The position numbers and the translations under genes are program-made. From Acidobacteriota bacterium (GTDB lineage: Bacteria; Acidobacteriota; Terriglobia; Terriglobales; Acidobacteriaceae): a stretch of 64,000 bases of DNA. The notes below the pieces were generated by a model. The model was not told the origin of the DNA. It saw only the letters and a program-made list of their open reading frames with translations, and did no database searches. Positions 1-9,634 of the stretch are shown piece by piece (positions within the stretch are counted from its first letter, which is position 1; the number at the start of each line of letters is the position of its first letter). The DNA lies in contig JAFDVR010000017.1 in the NCBI GenBank assembly GCA_018268855.1, positions 372,001 through 436,000 of the forward strand, in the 5' to 3' direction.

Positions 1-2462
1 AAGTTGGCGTCGGAGACTTGCACGTCCGGCGGGAGAACGGTGATACCCATTTCTTTGCACTCGCCGATGTACTTGACGACGTTCTCTGGCTTCGATGTTT
101 CGGATGTGAGCAGCGCCGCCATGAACTCGACGGGATAGTGCGTCTTGAGCCATGCAGTGTGATACGCGAGCAGAGCGTATGCAGCGGAGTGCGACTTGTT
201 GAAGCCGTATCCGGCGAACTGCTCCATCAGGTCGAAGAGCGCGCCGGCTTTTTGTTTATCGAATTTTTTCTCCGCAGCGCCGCTCATGAAGATGTCGCGC
301 TGCTTAGCCATCTCTTCAGGGTTCTTTTTACCCATGGCGCGGCGAAGGAGGTCGGCGCCACCGAGCGAATATCCGCCGATGGCCGAGCTGATCTGCATGA
401 CCTGTTCCTGGTAGACGATGACGCCGAGCGTCTCGCGCAGAATGGGTTCTAGTTCATCGAAGAGGTATTCGACGGCGCGGCGGCCCCACTTGCGCTCGAT
501 GAAGTCGTCGATCATGCCGCCCTGAATTGGGCCGGGGCGGTAGAGAGCGTTGAGCGCGGTGAGGTCTTCTACCGTGGTGGGTTTGTAGCGGCGCAGCACG
601 TCGCGCATGCCGCCGGATTCAAACTGGAAGACGCCTGAGGTGAGCGCTTTGTGGAAGACCTTCTCATAGGTTTCTTCGTCGTCGAGTGGAACCTTGGCCA
701 TTTCAACGTCGACACCGCGGTTCATCTTGATGAGCTTGAGGCAGTCGTCGATGACGGTGAGCGTGGTGAGGCCGAGAAAGTCCATCTTGAGAAGACCCAT
801 CTTTTCGACGGCCTTCATATCGTATGCAGTGACGATATCTTCGTTCTTGGCGCGCGTGACTGGTACGAGTTCGGTGAGAGGCTGCGGTGCAATGACGACG
901 CCGGCGGCGTGCACGCCTGCTCCGCGCACGAGACCTTCCAGCTTAAGCGCCGCGTCAATCACTTCCTTGATGCGCGGATCATTCTCATAGGCCTCGCCGA
1001 GCTGTGGTGAATCTTTGAGCGCCTGCTCGATGGTGATGCCGACGGTGGCGGGGATCATCTTGGCAATGCGATCGACTTCGCCGTAGGGCATGTCGAGAGC
1101 GCGGCCTACATCTTTGATGGCGGCCTTGGCGGCCATGGTATTGAAGGTGATGATCTGCGCGACCTGATCGCGGCCGTACTTTTCGTTGACGTATTGGATA
1201 ACCTCGCCGCGGCGGTTCATGCAGAAGTCGATGTCGATATCCGGCATGCTGACGCGCTCGGGATTGAGGAAGCGCTCGAAGAGCAGCTCGTTCTGGAGCG
1301 GATCGACGTCGGTGATCTCCATGACATAGGCGACGAGTGAACCGGCGGCCGAACCACGGCCCGGACCTACGGGGATGTTGTGTTCTTTGGCGTAACGGAT
1401 AAAGTCCCACACGATCATGAAGTAGCCGGGGAACTTCATCTGCTTGATGCAGTCGATCTCTCGGTTGAGGCGCGCGTGGTAGTCCTCAATGGTTTTGCGC
1501 TGGATGCCGCGTGAGACGAGGTGTGCGTAGGCGGTGTCGAGGCGCTTCTGCAGGCCCTTGCGGCAGACATCTTCGAAGTAGTCGTCAAGCGACATGCCTT
1601 CGGGTACGGGGAATGCCGGGAAGGGATTTTTTACCTTGGAGATCTTTGCTTCGCAACGCTCGGCGAATTGCATGGTGCGCGAGCAGACTTCGGGGTTCTG
1701 CGCGAAGGTGCGGTACATCTCTTCGGCAGACTTGATGTAGAACTCCTGCGTGTCAAATTTGAAGCGGTTGGGATCGTTCATCGATCCGGCGGTCTGCACG
1801 CAGAGAAGGATTTCGTGTGCGCGCGAATCGTCGCTGGCGACGTAGTGCGCATCGTTGGTGGCGATGAGCGGGATGTTGAGTTCTTTTTCGAGCTGGAAGA
1901 GATAGTCGCAGACTTTTTTATCGGGCTCGAGGCCGTGGTCCTGAATCTCAAGAAAGAAGTTGCCCTTGCCGAACATGTCTTCGAACATACCTGCGGTCTT
2001 CTTGGCTTCTTCGTACTTGTCGGCCATGAGGTGCTGGTTGAGTTCGCCAGCGAGGCAGCCGGAAAAGGCGATGAGACCTTCGGTGTGTTTGGAGAGGAAT
2101 TCTTTGCTGACGCGCGGCTTGCGGTAGAAGCCGTGGAGCGAGGCTTCGCTGGTGAGGCGCGCGAGATTTTTGTAGCCGGCCTCGTTCTCTGCGAGCAGAA
2201 GAAAGTGGTTGTAGCCGCCGGACATTTCGCGGTGATCGGCTGTCTGCGAGAGGTATAGTTCGCAGCCGATGATGGGCTTGATGTCTTTCTTGTTCATGGC
2301 GTCGGCGAAGTGCACGGCGCCGTAGATGTTGCCGTGATCGGTCATCGCCGCGGCCTTCTGGCCGATCTTTTTCAGGTGCGCCGCGAGCTTGTCGACGTCG
2401 CAAGCTCCGTCCAGCAGTGAGTAGTCCGTGTGGAGGTGGAGGTGCGTAAATTCTGCGGCCAT
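1..2462 (-). CDS. dnaE: DNA polymerase III alpha subunit, C-terminus cut by window edge
   Basis: This is the replicative polymerase, read here for its first 820 codons; a full DnaE is about 1,150-1,200 residues, so the tail lies outside the window. Translation from the ATG at 2462 opens with a PHP domain (HLHLHTDYSLLDGA, then TDHGNIYGAV near residue 42). The polymerase active site PDIDIDF is at about residues 407-413, and the third catalytic aspartate is in LLKMDFLGL near 557. The PHP metal ligands look intact, as in most bacteria outside the enterics. A strong terminator lies 60 bp upstream, so dnaE probably has its own promoter in that short gap. Identity is certain; only the 3' end is missing. 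Confidence 0.97.
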   Translation of the reverse strand, partial: MAAEFTHLHLHTDYSLLDGACDVDKLAAHLKKIGQKAAAMTDHGNIYGAVHFADAMNKKDIKPIIGCELYLSQTADHREMSGGYNHFLLLAENEAGYKNLARLTSEASLHGFYRKPRVSKEFLSKHTEGLIAFSGCLAGELNQHLMADKYEEAKKTAGMFEDMFGKGNFFLEIQDHGLEPDKKVCDYLFQLEKELNIPLIATNDAHYVASDDSRAHEILLCVQTAGSMNDPNRFKFDTQEFYIKSAEEMYRTFAQNPEVCSRTMQFAERCEAKISKVKNPFPAFPVPEGMSLDDYFEDVCRKGLQKRLDTAYAHLVSRGIQRKTIEDYHARLNREIDCIKQMKFPGYFMIVWDFIRYAKEHNIPVGPGRGSAAGSLVAYVMEITDVDPLQNELLFERFLNPERVSMPDIDIDFCMNRRGEVIQYVNEKYGRDQVAQIITFNTMAAKAAIKDVGRALDMPYGEVDRIAKMIPATVGITIEQALKDSPQLGEAYENDPRIKEVIDAALKLEGLVRGAGVHAAGVVIAPQPLTELVPVTRAKNEDIVTAYDMKAVEKMGLLKMDFLGLTTLTVIDDCLKLIKMNRGVDVEMAKVPLDDEETYEKVFHKALTSGVFQFESGGMRDVLRRYKPTTVEDLTALNALYRPGPIQGGMIDDFIERKWGRRAVEYLFDELEPILRETLGVIVYQEQVMQISSAIGGYSLGGADLLRRAMGKKNPEEMAKQRDIFMSGAAEKKFDKQKAGALFDLMEQFAGYGFNKSHSAAYALLAYHTAWLKTHYPVEFMAALLTSETSKPENVVKYIGECKEMGITVLPPDVQVSDAN

Positions 2463-2521
2463 AGAACAATTTTAAGCCCGGAGTTTGGTGTTGAAATCGT
2501 GGTTGTTTCTTGGGCAAAAGG

Positions 2522-2545
2522 AGACGCCGCCCGGAGGCGGCGTCT
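2522..2545 (-). terminator. Rho-independent terminator after the first APC permease
   Basis: A perfect 10-bp stem (AGACGCCGCC paired with GGCGGCGTCT) has a 4-base loop and is followed on the minus strand by CCTTTTG. It lies 20 bp past the stop of the permease at 2565-4115 and separates that transcript from dnaE. Confidence 0.85.
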
Positions 2546-2564
2546 GTGTGGAGATTGGTGAAAA

Positions 2565-4115
2565 TTAGTGCGGCTGTTGGGGTTGCAGGCCCTTTTGCAC
2601 GCGGCTGTGATAGCGGCTGTAGGTGAAGTAGATCACCAGACCGGCTGCGAGCCAGATGAATAGACGCAACCATGTATCCAGAGGCAAGCCGAGCATCATA
2701 GCAAGTGAGATGAGGATGCCGAGGATGGGCGTGAGCGGCATGAGTGGAGCGCGGAATGGGCGCTGCAACTCAGGGCTGCGTTTGCGAAGCACCCACACAC
2801 CTGCGCAGACGATGATGAAGGCTAGTAACGTGCCGATGCTGGTCATCTCGCCGAGCTTATCCAGCGGAATGGTGGACGCAAAAACTGCAACCACGAGGCC
2901 GACAGTGATGGAGGAGATCCACGGCGTGCGGAACTTGGGGTGAATGCTGGAAAAGAACTTCGGCAGCAGTCCGTCTTTTGACATGGAGAAGAAGACGCGG
3001 CTCTGGCCGAGCAACATGACGATCATGGTACTGGTGAGGCCGCCGAGCGCACCAAGTTTAACGAGCAGGCTTCCCCACTTCACGCCGGTTACGTCGATAC
3101 CGACGGCAAGCGAATCGGGGATGTTGAGGTAGCGATAGTTCACCAGGCCGGTGAGCACAAGTGCTACGAGGATGTAAAGGATGGTGCAGCCAACGAGCGA
3201 GCCGAGGATGCCGATGGGCATGTCGCGCCTGGGGTTCTTTGCTTCCTGCGCGGCGGTCGATACGGCATCGAAGCCGATGTAGGCGAAGAAGATGACGCCT
3301 GCTCCTCGAAGTACGCCGGACCAGCCGAACTCCCCGAAGGCTCCCGTATTTGCCGGAACGAACGGATGCCAGTTCACGCGCGGAAGTTCAGGGTGGTGCA
3401 TGAGCATGAATCCGCCGATGCCGATGAAGATGAAGAGGACGATCAGTTTGACCGCAACGATGACGCTGTTGAAGTTAGCTGACTCCTTGATGCCGACCAC
3501 CAGAATAAGCGTGACGACCATGATGCCGACAAAGGCGATGAGGTTGAAGACTCCGTGGCGTTGCGGGAGCGTTGAGGGATCGACGCCTGCTTGCGCGAGT
3601 TTAGCGGCGACGCGACCAAGGAACTCCCAATGACCATTCCACAATACGAAGGTGGAACCAGGTGTTCCGGCGAGTTCTGGCGGCAATCGTAAGCCGAAGT
3701 CCTGCCCCAGTGATAAGACGTATCCGCTCCATCCGCTGCACACGGTGGCTGCGCCGAAAGCGTATTCCAGCACGAGGTCCCAGCCGATGATCCACGCGAA
3801 GATCTCGCCGAGTGTGGCATAGCCGTAGGTATATGCGGAGCCAGCGACGGGAATCATCGCCGCGAACTCTGCATAGCAGAGACCTGCGAAGACGCAGCCG
3901 AGCGCGGCGACAATGAAGGAGTAGACGACACCAGGTCCTGCGTAGCGCGCAGCAGTTGGGCCCGTGAGAACGAAGATGCCGGTGCCGATGATGGCACCGA
4001 TGCCGAGCGAGATGAGTGCGGTTGCACCGAGAGAACGCTTCAGTGTGTGTTCTCCGGTTTCAGCCGACTCATGCATGATCGTGTCGAGTGGCTTCGTCAA
4101 TAACAGCTTTGACAT
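2565..4115 (-). CDS. APC-superfamily amino acid permease, cationic amino acid transporter type
   Basis: A 516-residue inner-membrane transporter with about 12-14 hydrophobic segments. The family signature GIGAIIGTGIFVLTG is at about residues 38-52, followed by EFAAMIPVAGSAYTY, both characteristic of the APC fold and of the CAT/YfnA subgroup. The family moves amino acids by proton symport or exchange; the substrate cannot be read from the sequence. The gene lies 30 bp downstream of a second APC permease on the same strand and ends at a strong terminator, so the two are probably co-transcribed. They differ clearly in sequence and are not a recent tandem duplication. Confidence 0.9.
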   Translation of the reverse strand: MSKLLLTKPLDTIMHESAETGEHTLKRSLGATALISLGIGAIIGTGIFVLTGPTAARYAGPGVVYSFIVAALGCVFAGLCYAEFAAMIPVAGSAYTYGYATLGEIFAWIIGWDLVLEYAFGAATVCSGWSGYVLSLGQDFGLRLPPELAGTPGSTFVLWNGHWEFLGRVAAKLAQAGVDPSTLPQRHGVFNLIAFVGIMVVTLILVVGIKESANFNSVIVAVKLIVLFIFIGIGGFMLMHHPELPRVNWHPFVPANTGAFGEFGWSGVLRGAGVIFFAYIGFDAVSTAAQEAKNPRRDMPIGILGSLVGCTILYILVALVLTGLVNYRYLNIPDSLAVGIDVTGVKWGSLLVKLGALGGLTSTMIVMLLGQSRVFFSMSKDGLLPKFFSSIHPKFRTPWISSITVGLVVAVFASTIPLDKLGEMTSIGTLLAFIIVCAGVWVLRKRSPELQRPFRAPLMPLTPILGILISLAMMLGLPLDTWLRLFIWLAAGLVIYFTYSRYHSRVQKGLQPQQPH

Positions 4116-4145
4116 TGACTTGATGACTCCGTGTGCAGATGTAGG

Positions 4146-5684
4146 TTATGCGTGCTCGGAATGGGACACGCCGAACTTCTTCCAGATGAAATATACCGGC
4201 AGGCCGAGAAGGACGATTCCAAGACCCGGCCAAGTGTACTGCGGTTTGTAGCGTAAGAGTACAACACTGATCCATGTGGCCATCACGATATAGAGTGCTG
4301 GGAGCACCGGATAGCCGAAGGCGCGGTAGGGCCGCTCAGCATTTGGGCGAGTGCGGCGCAGGATGAAGAGGCCTATGATCGTGAGCACGTAGAAGATGAG
4401 AACGGCGAAGATGACGTAGTCGAGGAGTTGCCCGTAGGAGCCGGAGAGGCAGAGCAGGCACGTCCAGAGGCACTGTACCCAGAGACTGACGGCTGGTGTC
4501 TTCGTCTTGTGGGTCAGGTGTCCTGCGGCCTTGAAGAAGAGGCCATCGCGGCTCATCGCGTAGTAGACGCGCGCGCCTGCGAGCACCATGCCGTTTACAC
4601 AGCCGAAGGTGGAGACGAGGATAGCCGCAGCCATGATCTTTGCGCCGTATCCGGCGAAGGCCTGCTCCATCACGGCGGTGGCGACGCGGTCTTCGCTGGC
4701 GTACTGGATACCGCGTGCGAGTGCGGATGCACCTTCTGCGGAACCATGCAGCGGAAGCACGGCGAGATAAATGAAGTTGCAAGCGATATAGAGCAGAAGA
4801 ACGATGCCTGTGCCGAGGAGGAGCGAGAGCGGCAGGTTACGTTTGGGATTCTGAATCTCGCCAGCGGTGAAGGTGACGTTGTTCCACGCATCGGACGAGA
4901 AAAGTGAGCCTACCTGCACTATGGCAACGATGGTAAGCATGCCTACGAGCGCTGTCGGGTCGCCCATGCCAACTTGGACAGGATGCAGAACGTGCCATCC
5001 GGCATTGTGCCAGAAGTTTCCGCCTTGAAAGTTTGCGGCGATGGCGACGGCGTTCTTGGCGAGCAGGCCGAGGACGACGACCATCAACAGAGCGAAGACT
5101 TTTGCCGAGGTGAAGATGTTCTGGATAATGGCGCCGAGCTTGACGCCGTAGGTGTTGAGCAGAGTGAGCAGGACGATAATGACGATGGCGGCGAGGTTGG
5201 CGGTGTTGAGGCCGATCTCCATATTGCCGAGCACCATGGGGCCGACGTGCCATGCAGAGACGTAGCCCGCGTGCCAGATCCAGTGGGATGCACTGACGGA
5301 TGGAAAGAAGACGCCAAGGAATTTTCCAAACGCTACACCAACGGCCGCGATGGTTCCGCTTTGGATGACAAGGAAGAGTGTCCATCCATAAAGAAAGCCC
5401 CAGATGGGGCCTAGCGCTTCACGAAGATAAACGTACTGACCACCCGCGGTTGGCATCATTGCTGCTAATTCGCCATAACTGAGTGCACCGATGATGGTCA
5501 TCAGCCCGGTTACGAGCCACGCGGCAATGAGAAGCGCTGGAGAGCCTACACCACGTGCAATGTCTGCAGGAACAATAAAAATGCCCGAACCGATCATCGA
5601 GCCCATCACAATGGCCGTAGCAGAGAAAAGCCCCAGGCCTTTGACAAACTCGGTCTGCGGCGCAGCGGTGGCTGTCTGTGTCAT
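4146..5684 (-). CDS. APC-superfamily amino acid permease, second paralog
   Basis: A 512-residue membrane protein with about 12 hydrophobic segments. The APC start signature VMGSMIGSGIFIVPADIA is at about residues 26-43, and SYGELAAMMPTAGGQYVYLR follows; this looks more like the LAT/exchanger branch than its downstream neighbour does. A predicted amino-acid transporter or exchanger of unknown specificity. It sits 47 bp downstream of thiE and 30 bp upstream of the other permease, all on the minus strand, which suggests a short three-gene transcript. Confidence 0.9.
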   Translation of the reverse strand: MTQTATAAPQTEFVKGLGLFSATAIVMGSMIGSGIFIVPADIARGVGSPALLIAAWLVTGLMTIIGALSYGELAAMMPTAGGQYVYLREALGPIWGFLYGWTLFLVIQSGTIAAVGVAFGKFLGVFFPSVSASHWIWHAGYVSAWHVGPMVLGNMEIGLNTANLAAIVIIVLLTLLNTYGVKLGAIIQNIFTSAKVFALLMVVVLGLLAKNAVAIAANFQGGNFWHNAGWHVLHPVQVGMGDPTALVGMLTIVAIVQVGSLFSSDAWNNVTFTAGEIQNPKRNLPLSLLLGTGIVLLLYIACNFIYLAVLPLHGSAEGASALARGIQYASEDRVATAVMEQAFAGYGAKIMAAAILVSTFGCVNGMVLAGARVYYAMSRDGLFFKAAGHLTHKTKTPAVSLWVQCLWTCLLCLSGSYGQLLDYVIFAVLIFYVLTIIGLFILRRTRPNAERPYRAFGYPVLPALYIVMATWISVVLLRYKPQYTWPGLGIVLLGLPVYFIWKKFGVSHSEHA

Positions 5685-5731
5685 TGCGACAGTTCTACTG
5701 GATGCATAGATGTTTTGTCGCGAAGAATATT

Positions 5732-6397
5732 TTATGCTGCGGAAGGGAGCGAAACTGTCCGAAGAAACTCTTTGGCCCGGCGATCCAGATCACCTTCCAA
5801 CAAAGCAGAGATCACGGCAACGGAATCTGCGCCTGCCGCCAAGACATCAGGGGCGTTCGCCAGAGTGATACCACCAATAGCGACTAACGGTTTGGTGGTA
5901 AGTTGCCGCGCGTGTCTAATTCCTTCCAATCCCACTACTGGCGCGGTATCGCGTTTGGTAGGCGTACCAAAGACAGGACCGAGCGCCACATAAAGTGCCT
6001 CGCTTTGATCTGCTGCAATAACTTCCCTCTCATTGTGCGTGGAGATACCGATATAGCTAACAGCTTTGCGGGCGATCTCTATGGAACTGTCCGTCTGTCC
6101 AATGTGGACAGCCTGCACACCGGCATCACGGGCCATCGCTGGTGAATCGTTCAGGATAAAAAGCGTGTCACTCCCGCTAAAAATATGCCGGAGCCGTGCA
6201 GCATTACTCACTACTACAAGTGAGGAAGAAATCTTGTCTCGATACTGAACGATCTCTACACCAGCATCACGCCAGATACGCGCCACCTCAAAAAGATCCA
6301 GACCGCGACGTTCGATGGTATTCATGTCGAGGATGGCATACAGACGCGGGAAGGTCCTTCCTTGTGCGAGATTTATCCAGCCAGTCTGCTCGGCCAT
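5732..6397 (-). CDS. thiE: Thiamine-phosphate synthase
   Basis: ThiE joins the HMP pyrophosphate and thiazole phosphate halves to make thiamine phosphate in the cytoplasm. From the ATG at 6397 the protein is 221 residues, the usual size. It shows PRLYAILD near the N-terminus, QYRDK for pyrophosphate binding, NDSPAMARDAGVQAVHIGQ, GPVFGTPTK and IGGIT, in the order of the TIM-barrel ThiE/TenI family. The canonical NDR is NDS here, a mild deviation. The frame is open up to 6472, but the extra 25 residues look unlike the family. No thi gene and no TPP riboswitch is adjacent. TenI, the non-catalytic relative, is a less likely alternative. Confidence 0.85.
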   Translation of the reverse strand: MAEQTGWINLAQGRTFPRLYAILDMNTIERRGLDLFEVARIWRDAGVEIVQYRDKISSSLVVVSNAARLRHIFSGSDTLFILNDSPAMARDAGVQAVHIGQTDSSIEIARKAVSYIGISTHNEREVIAADQSEALYVALGPVFGTPTKRDTAPVVGLEGIRHARQLTTKPLVAIGGITLANAPDVLAAGADSVAVISALLEGDLDRRAKEFLRTVSLPSAA

Positions 6398-6514
6398 TAT
6401 AGAAACCGTCACGTCCGCTCTATCTTTCCGCTGCTGTATCCCGCTGCGCAAATTACGCAGTCGTATCAGCAAGCATTGAAATCGATGCTATGCAAGGCTT
6501 AGATGAACGCCCAT

Positions 6515-6527
6515 CACCCGAAGGGTG
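6515..6527 (-). terminator. Weak hairpin downstream of accC
   Basis: A 5-bp GC-rich stem (CACCC/GGGTG, loop GAA) lies about 40 bp past the accC stop. There is no good T-run, so it may only protect the 3' end or be fortuitous. Confidence 0.3.
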
Positions 6528-6562
6528 CATTACCGTCACAGTAGACTGATGACTTTTAGATG

Positions 6563-7933
6563 TCAGATTTGCGACTTTTTGCGCTCTTCTTCGCGGGCGA
6601 AGAAACGTTCCATGAACTTGGTGTCGAAGTCACCGCGGCGGAACTCTTCATCCGCAAAAATGCGCTGATGCAGCGGAATGGTGGTGTGAATGCCCTGCAC
6701 CACAAACTGGCTGAGCGCACGCTGTTGCCGGTTCATAGCCTCTTCGCGGTCGCGACCATAGGCAATCAGCTTGGCGATCATGGAGTCGTAGTACGGAGGC
6801 ACTACTCCCTCGGCGTACTGTGCGGTATCTACGCGGACACCGTTGCCACCCGGGACGTTGAACGCAGTGATCTTGCCGGCGCTGGGCGTGAACTTTTCCG
6901 GGTGCTCAGCATTGATGCGGCATTCGATGGCGTGTCCACGAATCTGCACGGGCTCGGTGATGATGTCGCTGAGTTTTTCGCCTGCGGCGATGCGGATCTG
7001 CGCTTTGACCAGGTCGATGCCAGTGACCATCTCGGTCACGCAGTGCTCTACCTGGATGCGCGTGTTCATCTCGATGAAATAAATCTGACCGTCTTCGTCC
7101 ATCAGGAACTCGATGGTGCCAGCGTTCCAGTAGCCGATCTCTTTGAGCGACTTCTCGATCACATTGCCGAGCTTTTTGCGCAACTCCGGCGTGACCTGGA
7201 GCGAGGGCGCTTCTTCAATCAGCTTCTGGTGGCGCCGCTGGATGGAGCACTCGCGTTCGCCGAGGGACATCACGTTGCCGTGTTCGTCGGCGAGTACCTG
7301 GAACTCGATGTGACGCGGACGCTCGATGAACTTCTCCATGTAGAGGTCGCCGTTGCCGAAGGCGTTGAGCGCCTCGGTGGATGCCTGGTCGTAGAGGCCG
7401 GGCAATTCGTCCTTGCTGCGGACGATGCGCATGCCGCGTCCGCCACCGCCTGCGACGGCTTTGAGGATGACGGGATAGCCGACGGAGCCGGCCCACTCTA
7501 GAGCTTCATCCACGCTGCCGATGACGCCGTCTGAACCGGGGAGGATCGGCACCTTGGCCTTCTTCATCGTTTGGCGAGCGGTGGACTTCTCGCCCATCAT
7601 GCGGGTTACTTCCGGGGGAGGCCCGATGAACTTGATGTTGCTGGCGCGGCACACTTCGGCGAAGTTAGCGTTCTCGCTGAGCAGGCCATAGCCGGGATGG
7701 ATCGCGTCCACGTCGGCGATCTCGGCGGCAGAGATGACTGCGGGCACGTTGAGATAGCTGTCGGCGCTGCGCGGCGGCCCGATGCAGATGGCTTCATCGG
7801 CGAATTTTACATGCAGCGAGTTGCGGTCGGCCTCGGAATAGATGGCGACGGTGCGGATGCCGAGTTCTTTGCAGGCGGAGATGACACGCAGCGCAATTTC
7901 ACCGCGGTTCGCAATCAGGACTTTCTTGAACAT
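6563..7933 (-). CDS. accC: Acetyl-CoA carboxylase, biotin carboxylase subunit
   Basis: AccC carboxylates the biotin carried by AccB with ATP and bicarbonate, the first half-reaction of fatty-acid synthesis. At 456 residues it matches the family length. The N-terminal domain begins [18 protein letters not shown]; the ATP-grasp glycine loop GGGGRGMR is near residue 165; [11 protein letters not shown] carries metal and biotin-site residues; the C-terminal carboxylase domain is complete. It lies 21 bp downstream of accB and surely shares its transcript. A GAAGAGA sequence sits before the ATG. accA and accD are not in the window. Confidence 0.96.
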   Translation of the reverse strand: MFKKVLIANRGEIALRVISACKELGIRTVAIYSEADRNSLHVKFADEAICIGPPRSADSYLNVPAVISAAEIADVDAIHPGYGLLSENANFAEVCRASNIKFIGPPPEVTRMMGEKSTARQTMKKAKVPILPGSDGVIGSVDEALEWAGSVGYPVILKAVAGGGGRGMRIVRSKDELPGLYDQASTEALNAFGNGDLYMEKFIERPRHIEFQVLADEHGNVMSLGERECSIQRRHQKLIEEAPSLQVTPELRKKLGNVIEKSLKEIGYWNAGTIEFLMDEDGQIYFIEMNTRIQVEHCVTEMVTGIDLVKAQIRIAAGEKLSDIITEPVQIRGHAIECRINAEHPEKFTPSAGKITAFNVPGGNGVRVDTAQYAEGVVPPYYDSMIAKLIAYGRDREEAMNRQQRALSQFVVQGIHTTIPLHQRIFADEEFRRGDFDTKFMERFFAREEERKKSQI

Positions 7934-7954
7934 GGTTCTCTTCTCTGCCTCTGC

Positions 7955-8443
7955 TTAACGCGCGCGTACCGCAAAGAGCGGCTGTCCGTATTCCACCGGC
8001 TGACCGTTTTTGGCGATGATGCTTACGATTTCGCCGGCGACATCGCTTTCGATCTCGTTCATGAGCTTCATCGCTTCCACGATGCAGATCACCTGGCCGA
8101 CTTCAATCTGATCGCCTACCTTTACGAAGCCAGGTGCGCCGGGCGCGGAGGACTCGTAGAAGGTGCCGACGATGGGCGACTTCACTTCATGCAAATTTTC
8201 AGCAGGCGCTGAAGCGGCAGGAGCAGCGGCAGGCGCTGCAGCGGAGGCCTGTATGGCGGCGGGAGCGGCAACCGGCGCGGCAGCATACTGCGCGGGCGCC
8301 GCGTGGATGACCTGCGGCTGCACGGCGCTGGCAAACTTGATGCGCACCTTCATCTCTTCGCGGTCGAGATCAAACTCTGCAATGTCGTTGTCGCGGAGAA
8401 ACTGCACCAGTTCTCGAAGCTCGTTCAGATCTTTTTCTTCCAT
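7955..8443 (-). CDS. accB: Biotin carboxyl carrier protein of acetyl-CoA carboxylase
   Basis: A 162-residue carrier protein. The N-terminal region (1-45) is charged and probably binds the carboxylase. An Ala/Pro-rich flexible linker spans about 48-80, and the C-terminal biotinyl domain carries EAMKLMNE with the biotinylated lysine at residue 126. It transfers carboxybiotin between AccC and the AccAD transferase. It sits between an M24 aminopeptidase (23 bp upstream) and accC (21 bp downstream); the GGGAAAAAGACG before the ATG serves as ribosome site. Confidence 0.96.
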   Translation of the reverse strand: MEEKDLNELRELVQFLRDNDIAEFDLDREEMKVRIKFASAVQPQVIHAAPAQYAAAPVAAPAAIQASAAAPAAAPAASAPAENLHEVKSPIVGTFYESSAPGAPGFVKVGDQIEVGQVICIVEAMKLMNEIESDVAGEIVSIIAKNGQPVEYGQPLFAVRAR

Positions 8444-8466
8444 CGTCTTTTTCCCTGCTAACCCTT

Positions 8467-9582
8467 CTATAACTCCGTCCAGGCTTTTGGCGAGGGAGTG
8501 AGAATTTCCGCGCCCCTGGCAGTTACAAGCACCGTATCTTCGATGCGCACGCCGAACTTTCCGGCAAGATAGGCCCCGGGTTCGATCGTGATGACCATGC
8601 CCGGTTCCAGCTTCTGTTTTACCTTCGCTCCGATGCGTGGGCCTTCGTGAATCTCTAACCCAACTCCGTGACCGGTCGAATGGCTGAACTCCTTTTCCAA
8701 TCCTGCCGCACGCAGTATTTGCCGCGCGGCCTCGTCCACTTCTTCGCAGGTTGCGCCGGGCTGCACGGCATCCACCGCCGCCATTTGCGCCTGCAGAACG
8801 GTTTCATACACTCGCCGTTGTCCTGCTTCCCTGCTGCTAACTCGCTTACCTGTGCCCAGATAGACCGTGCGGGTCATGTCGGAGCAATACCCGTCGAGGA
8901 TAACACCTAAGTCGAGGGTAACCATCTCTCCGGCGGTGAGGCGCTTGGCCGAAGCGCGACCGTGCGGCAGGCCTCCGCGGACGCCGCTGGCGACGATGGT
9001 CTCAAAGCTCATGGCCTCGGCCCCAGCGAGGCGGGCGCGGTGCTCCAGTTCAGCGGCGACGGCGGCTTCCGTCATGCCGGGTTCGATCCAGCCGAGGAGG
9101 TCTTCATAGAGATGGCAACCAAGGTGGGCGGCGCGGCGGAGTGCGTCGATTTCGGCGGCATCTTTTACTTCGCGCAGTGTAGAGACAATGCCCGGAGCGG
9201 GTTGGAATAAGCTGCGGCGCTTGCCCGACGAAACGGCTTTGCGCATGGCTTCGAGTGAGGCGACTGTGACTGAGGACGAGTCGAAGCCACAGCGGGTGAC
9301 GCGGTTCTTCTCCAGCCACGTAACTGCTTCGGCGGTGATGGCGCGCTTGGGCACCGTGACCGGCATGGAGCGGACTTCCTGCTTCGCCTGTTGCGTGTAG
9401 CGTCCGTCGGTGAAAAGGCGCAGGCGGAGGCCGTTTCTGCCCGCAATGCCGGCGACGATGGCGTTCGATCCGGTAAAGCCGCTGAGCCAGCGCACGTCTG
9501 GCAGGTGCGTGACCAGCAGCGCGGAGAGTTTGGCCTGTTTCATCGCGGCAGAGAGGCGGCCAGATCGTGACAACATACGCAT
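8467..9582 (-). CDS. M24-family Xaa-Pro aminopeptidase
   Basis: A 371-residue cytoplasmic metallopeptidase that removes an N-terminal residue preceding proline. The creatinase-like N-domain covers about 1-135 and the pita-bread catalytic domain the rest. The metal ligands are visible: two aspartates in LDLGVILDGYCSDMTRTV, histidine in HSTGHGVGLEIHEG, and glutamates in ITIEPGAY and VRIEDTV. It starts at 9582 or the ATG two codons later. Many bacteria place this gene with efp ahead of accB-accC; here efp is absent. PepP and PepQ types cannot be separated with certainty. Confidence 0.9.
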   Translation of the reverse strand: MRMLSRSGRLSAAMKQAKLSALLVTHLPDVRWLSGFTGSNAIVAGIAGRNGLRLRLFTDGRYTQQAKQEVRSMPVTVPKRAITAEAVTWLEKNRVTRCGFDSSSVTVASLEAMRKAVSSGKRRSLFQPAPGIVSTLREVKDAAEIDALRRAAHLGCHLYEDLLGWIEPGMTEAAVAAELEHRARLAGAEAMSFETIVASGVRGGLPHGRASAKRLTAGEMVTLDLGVILDGYCSDMTRTVYLGTGKRVSSREAGQRRVYETVLQAQMAAVDAVQPGATCEEVDEAARQILRAAGLEKEFSHSTGHGVGLEIHEGPRIGAKVKQKLEPGMVITIEPGAYLAGKFGVRIEDTVLVTARGAEILTPSPKAWTEL

Positions 9583-9634
9583 CCTGTTTATTTTACGGAA
9601 AACGAAGAGGGTGTATTGCCGTCTATCATGTCGT

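Noticed and set aside
2565..5684. Recent tandem duplication of the APC permeases
   Set aside because: The two proteins share only the family signatures and differ in most other positions, so they belong to different subgroups.
6398..6562. TPP riboswitch before thiE
   Set aside because: The region lacks the CTGAGA and related conserved segments, and thiE has no other thi neighbours.
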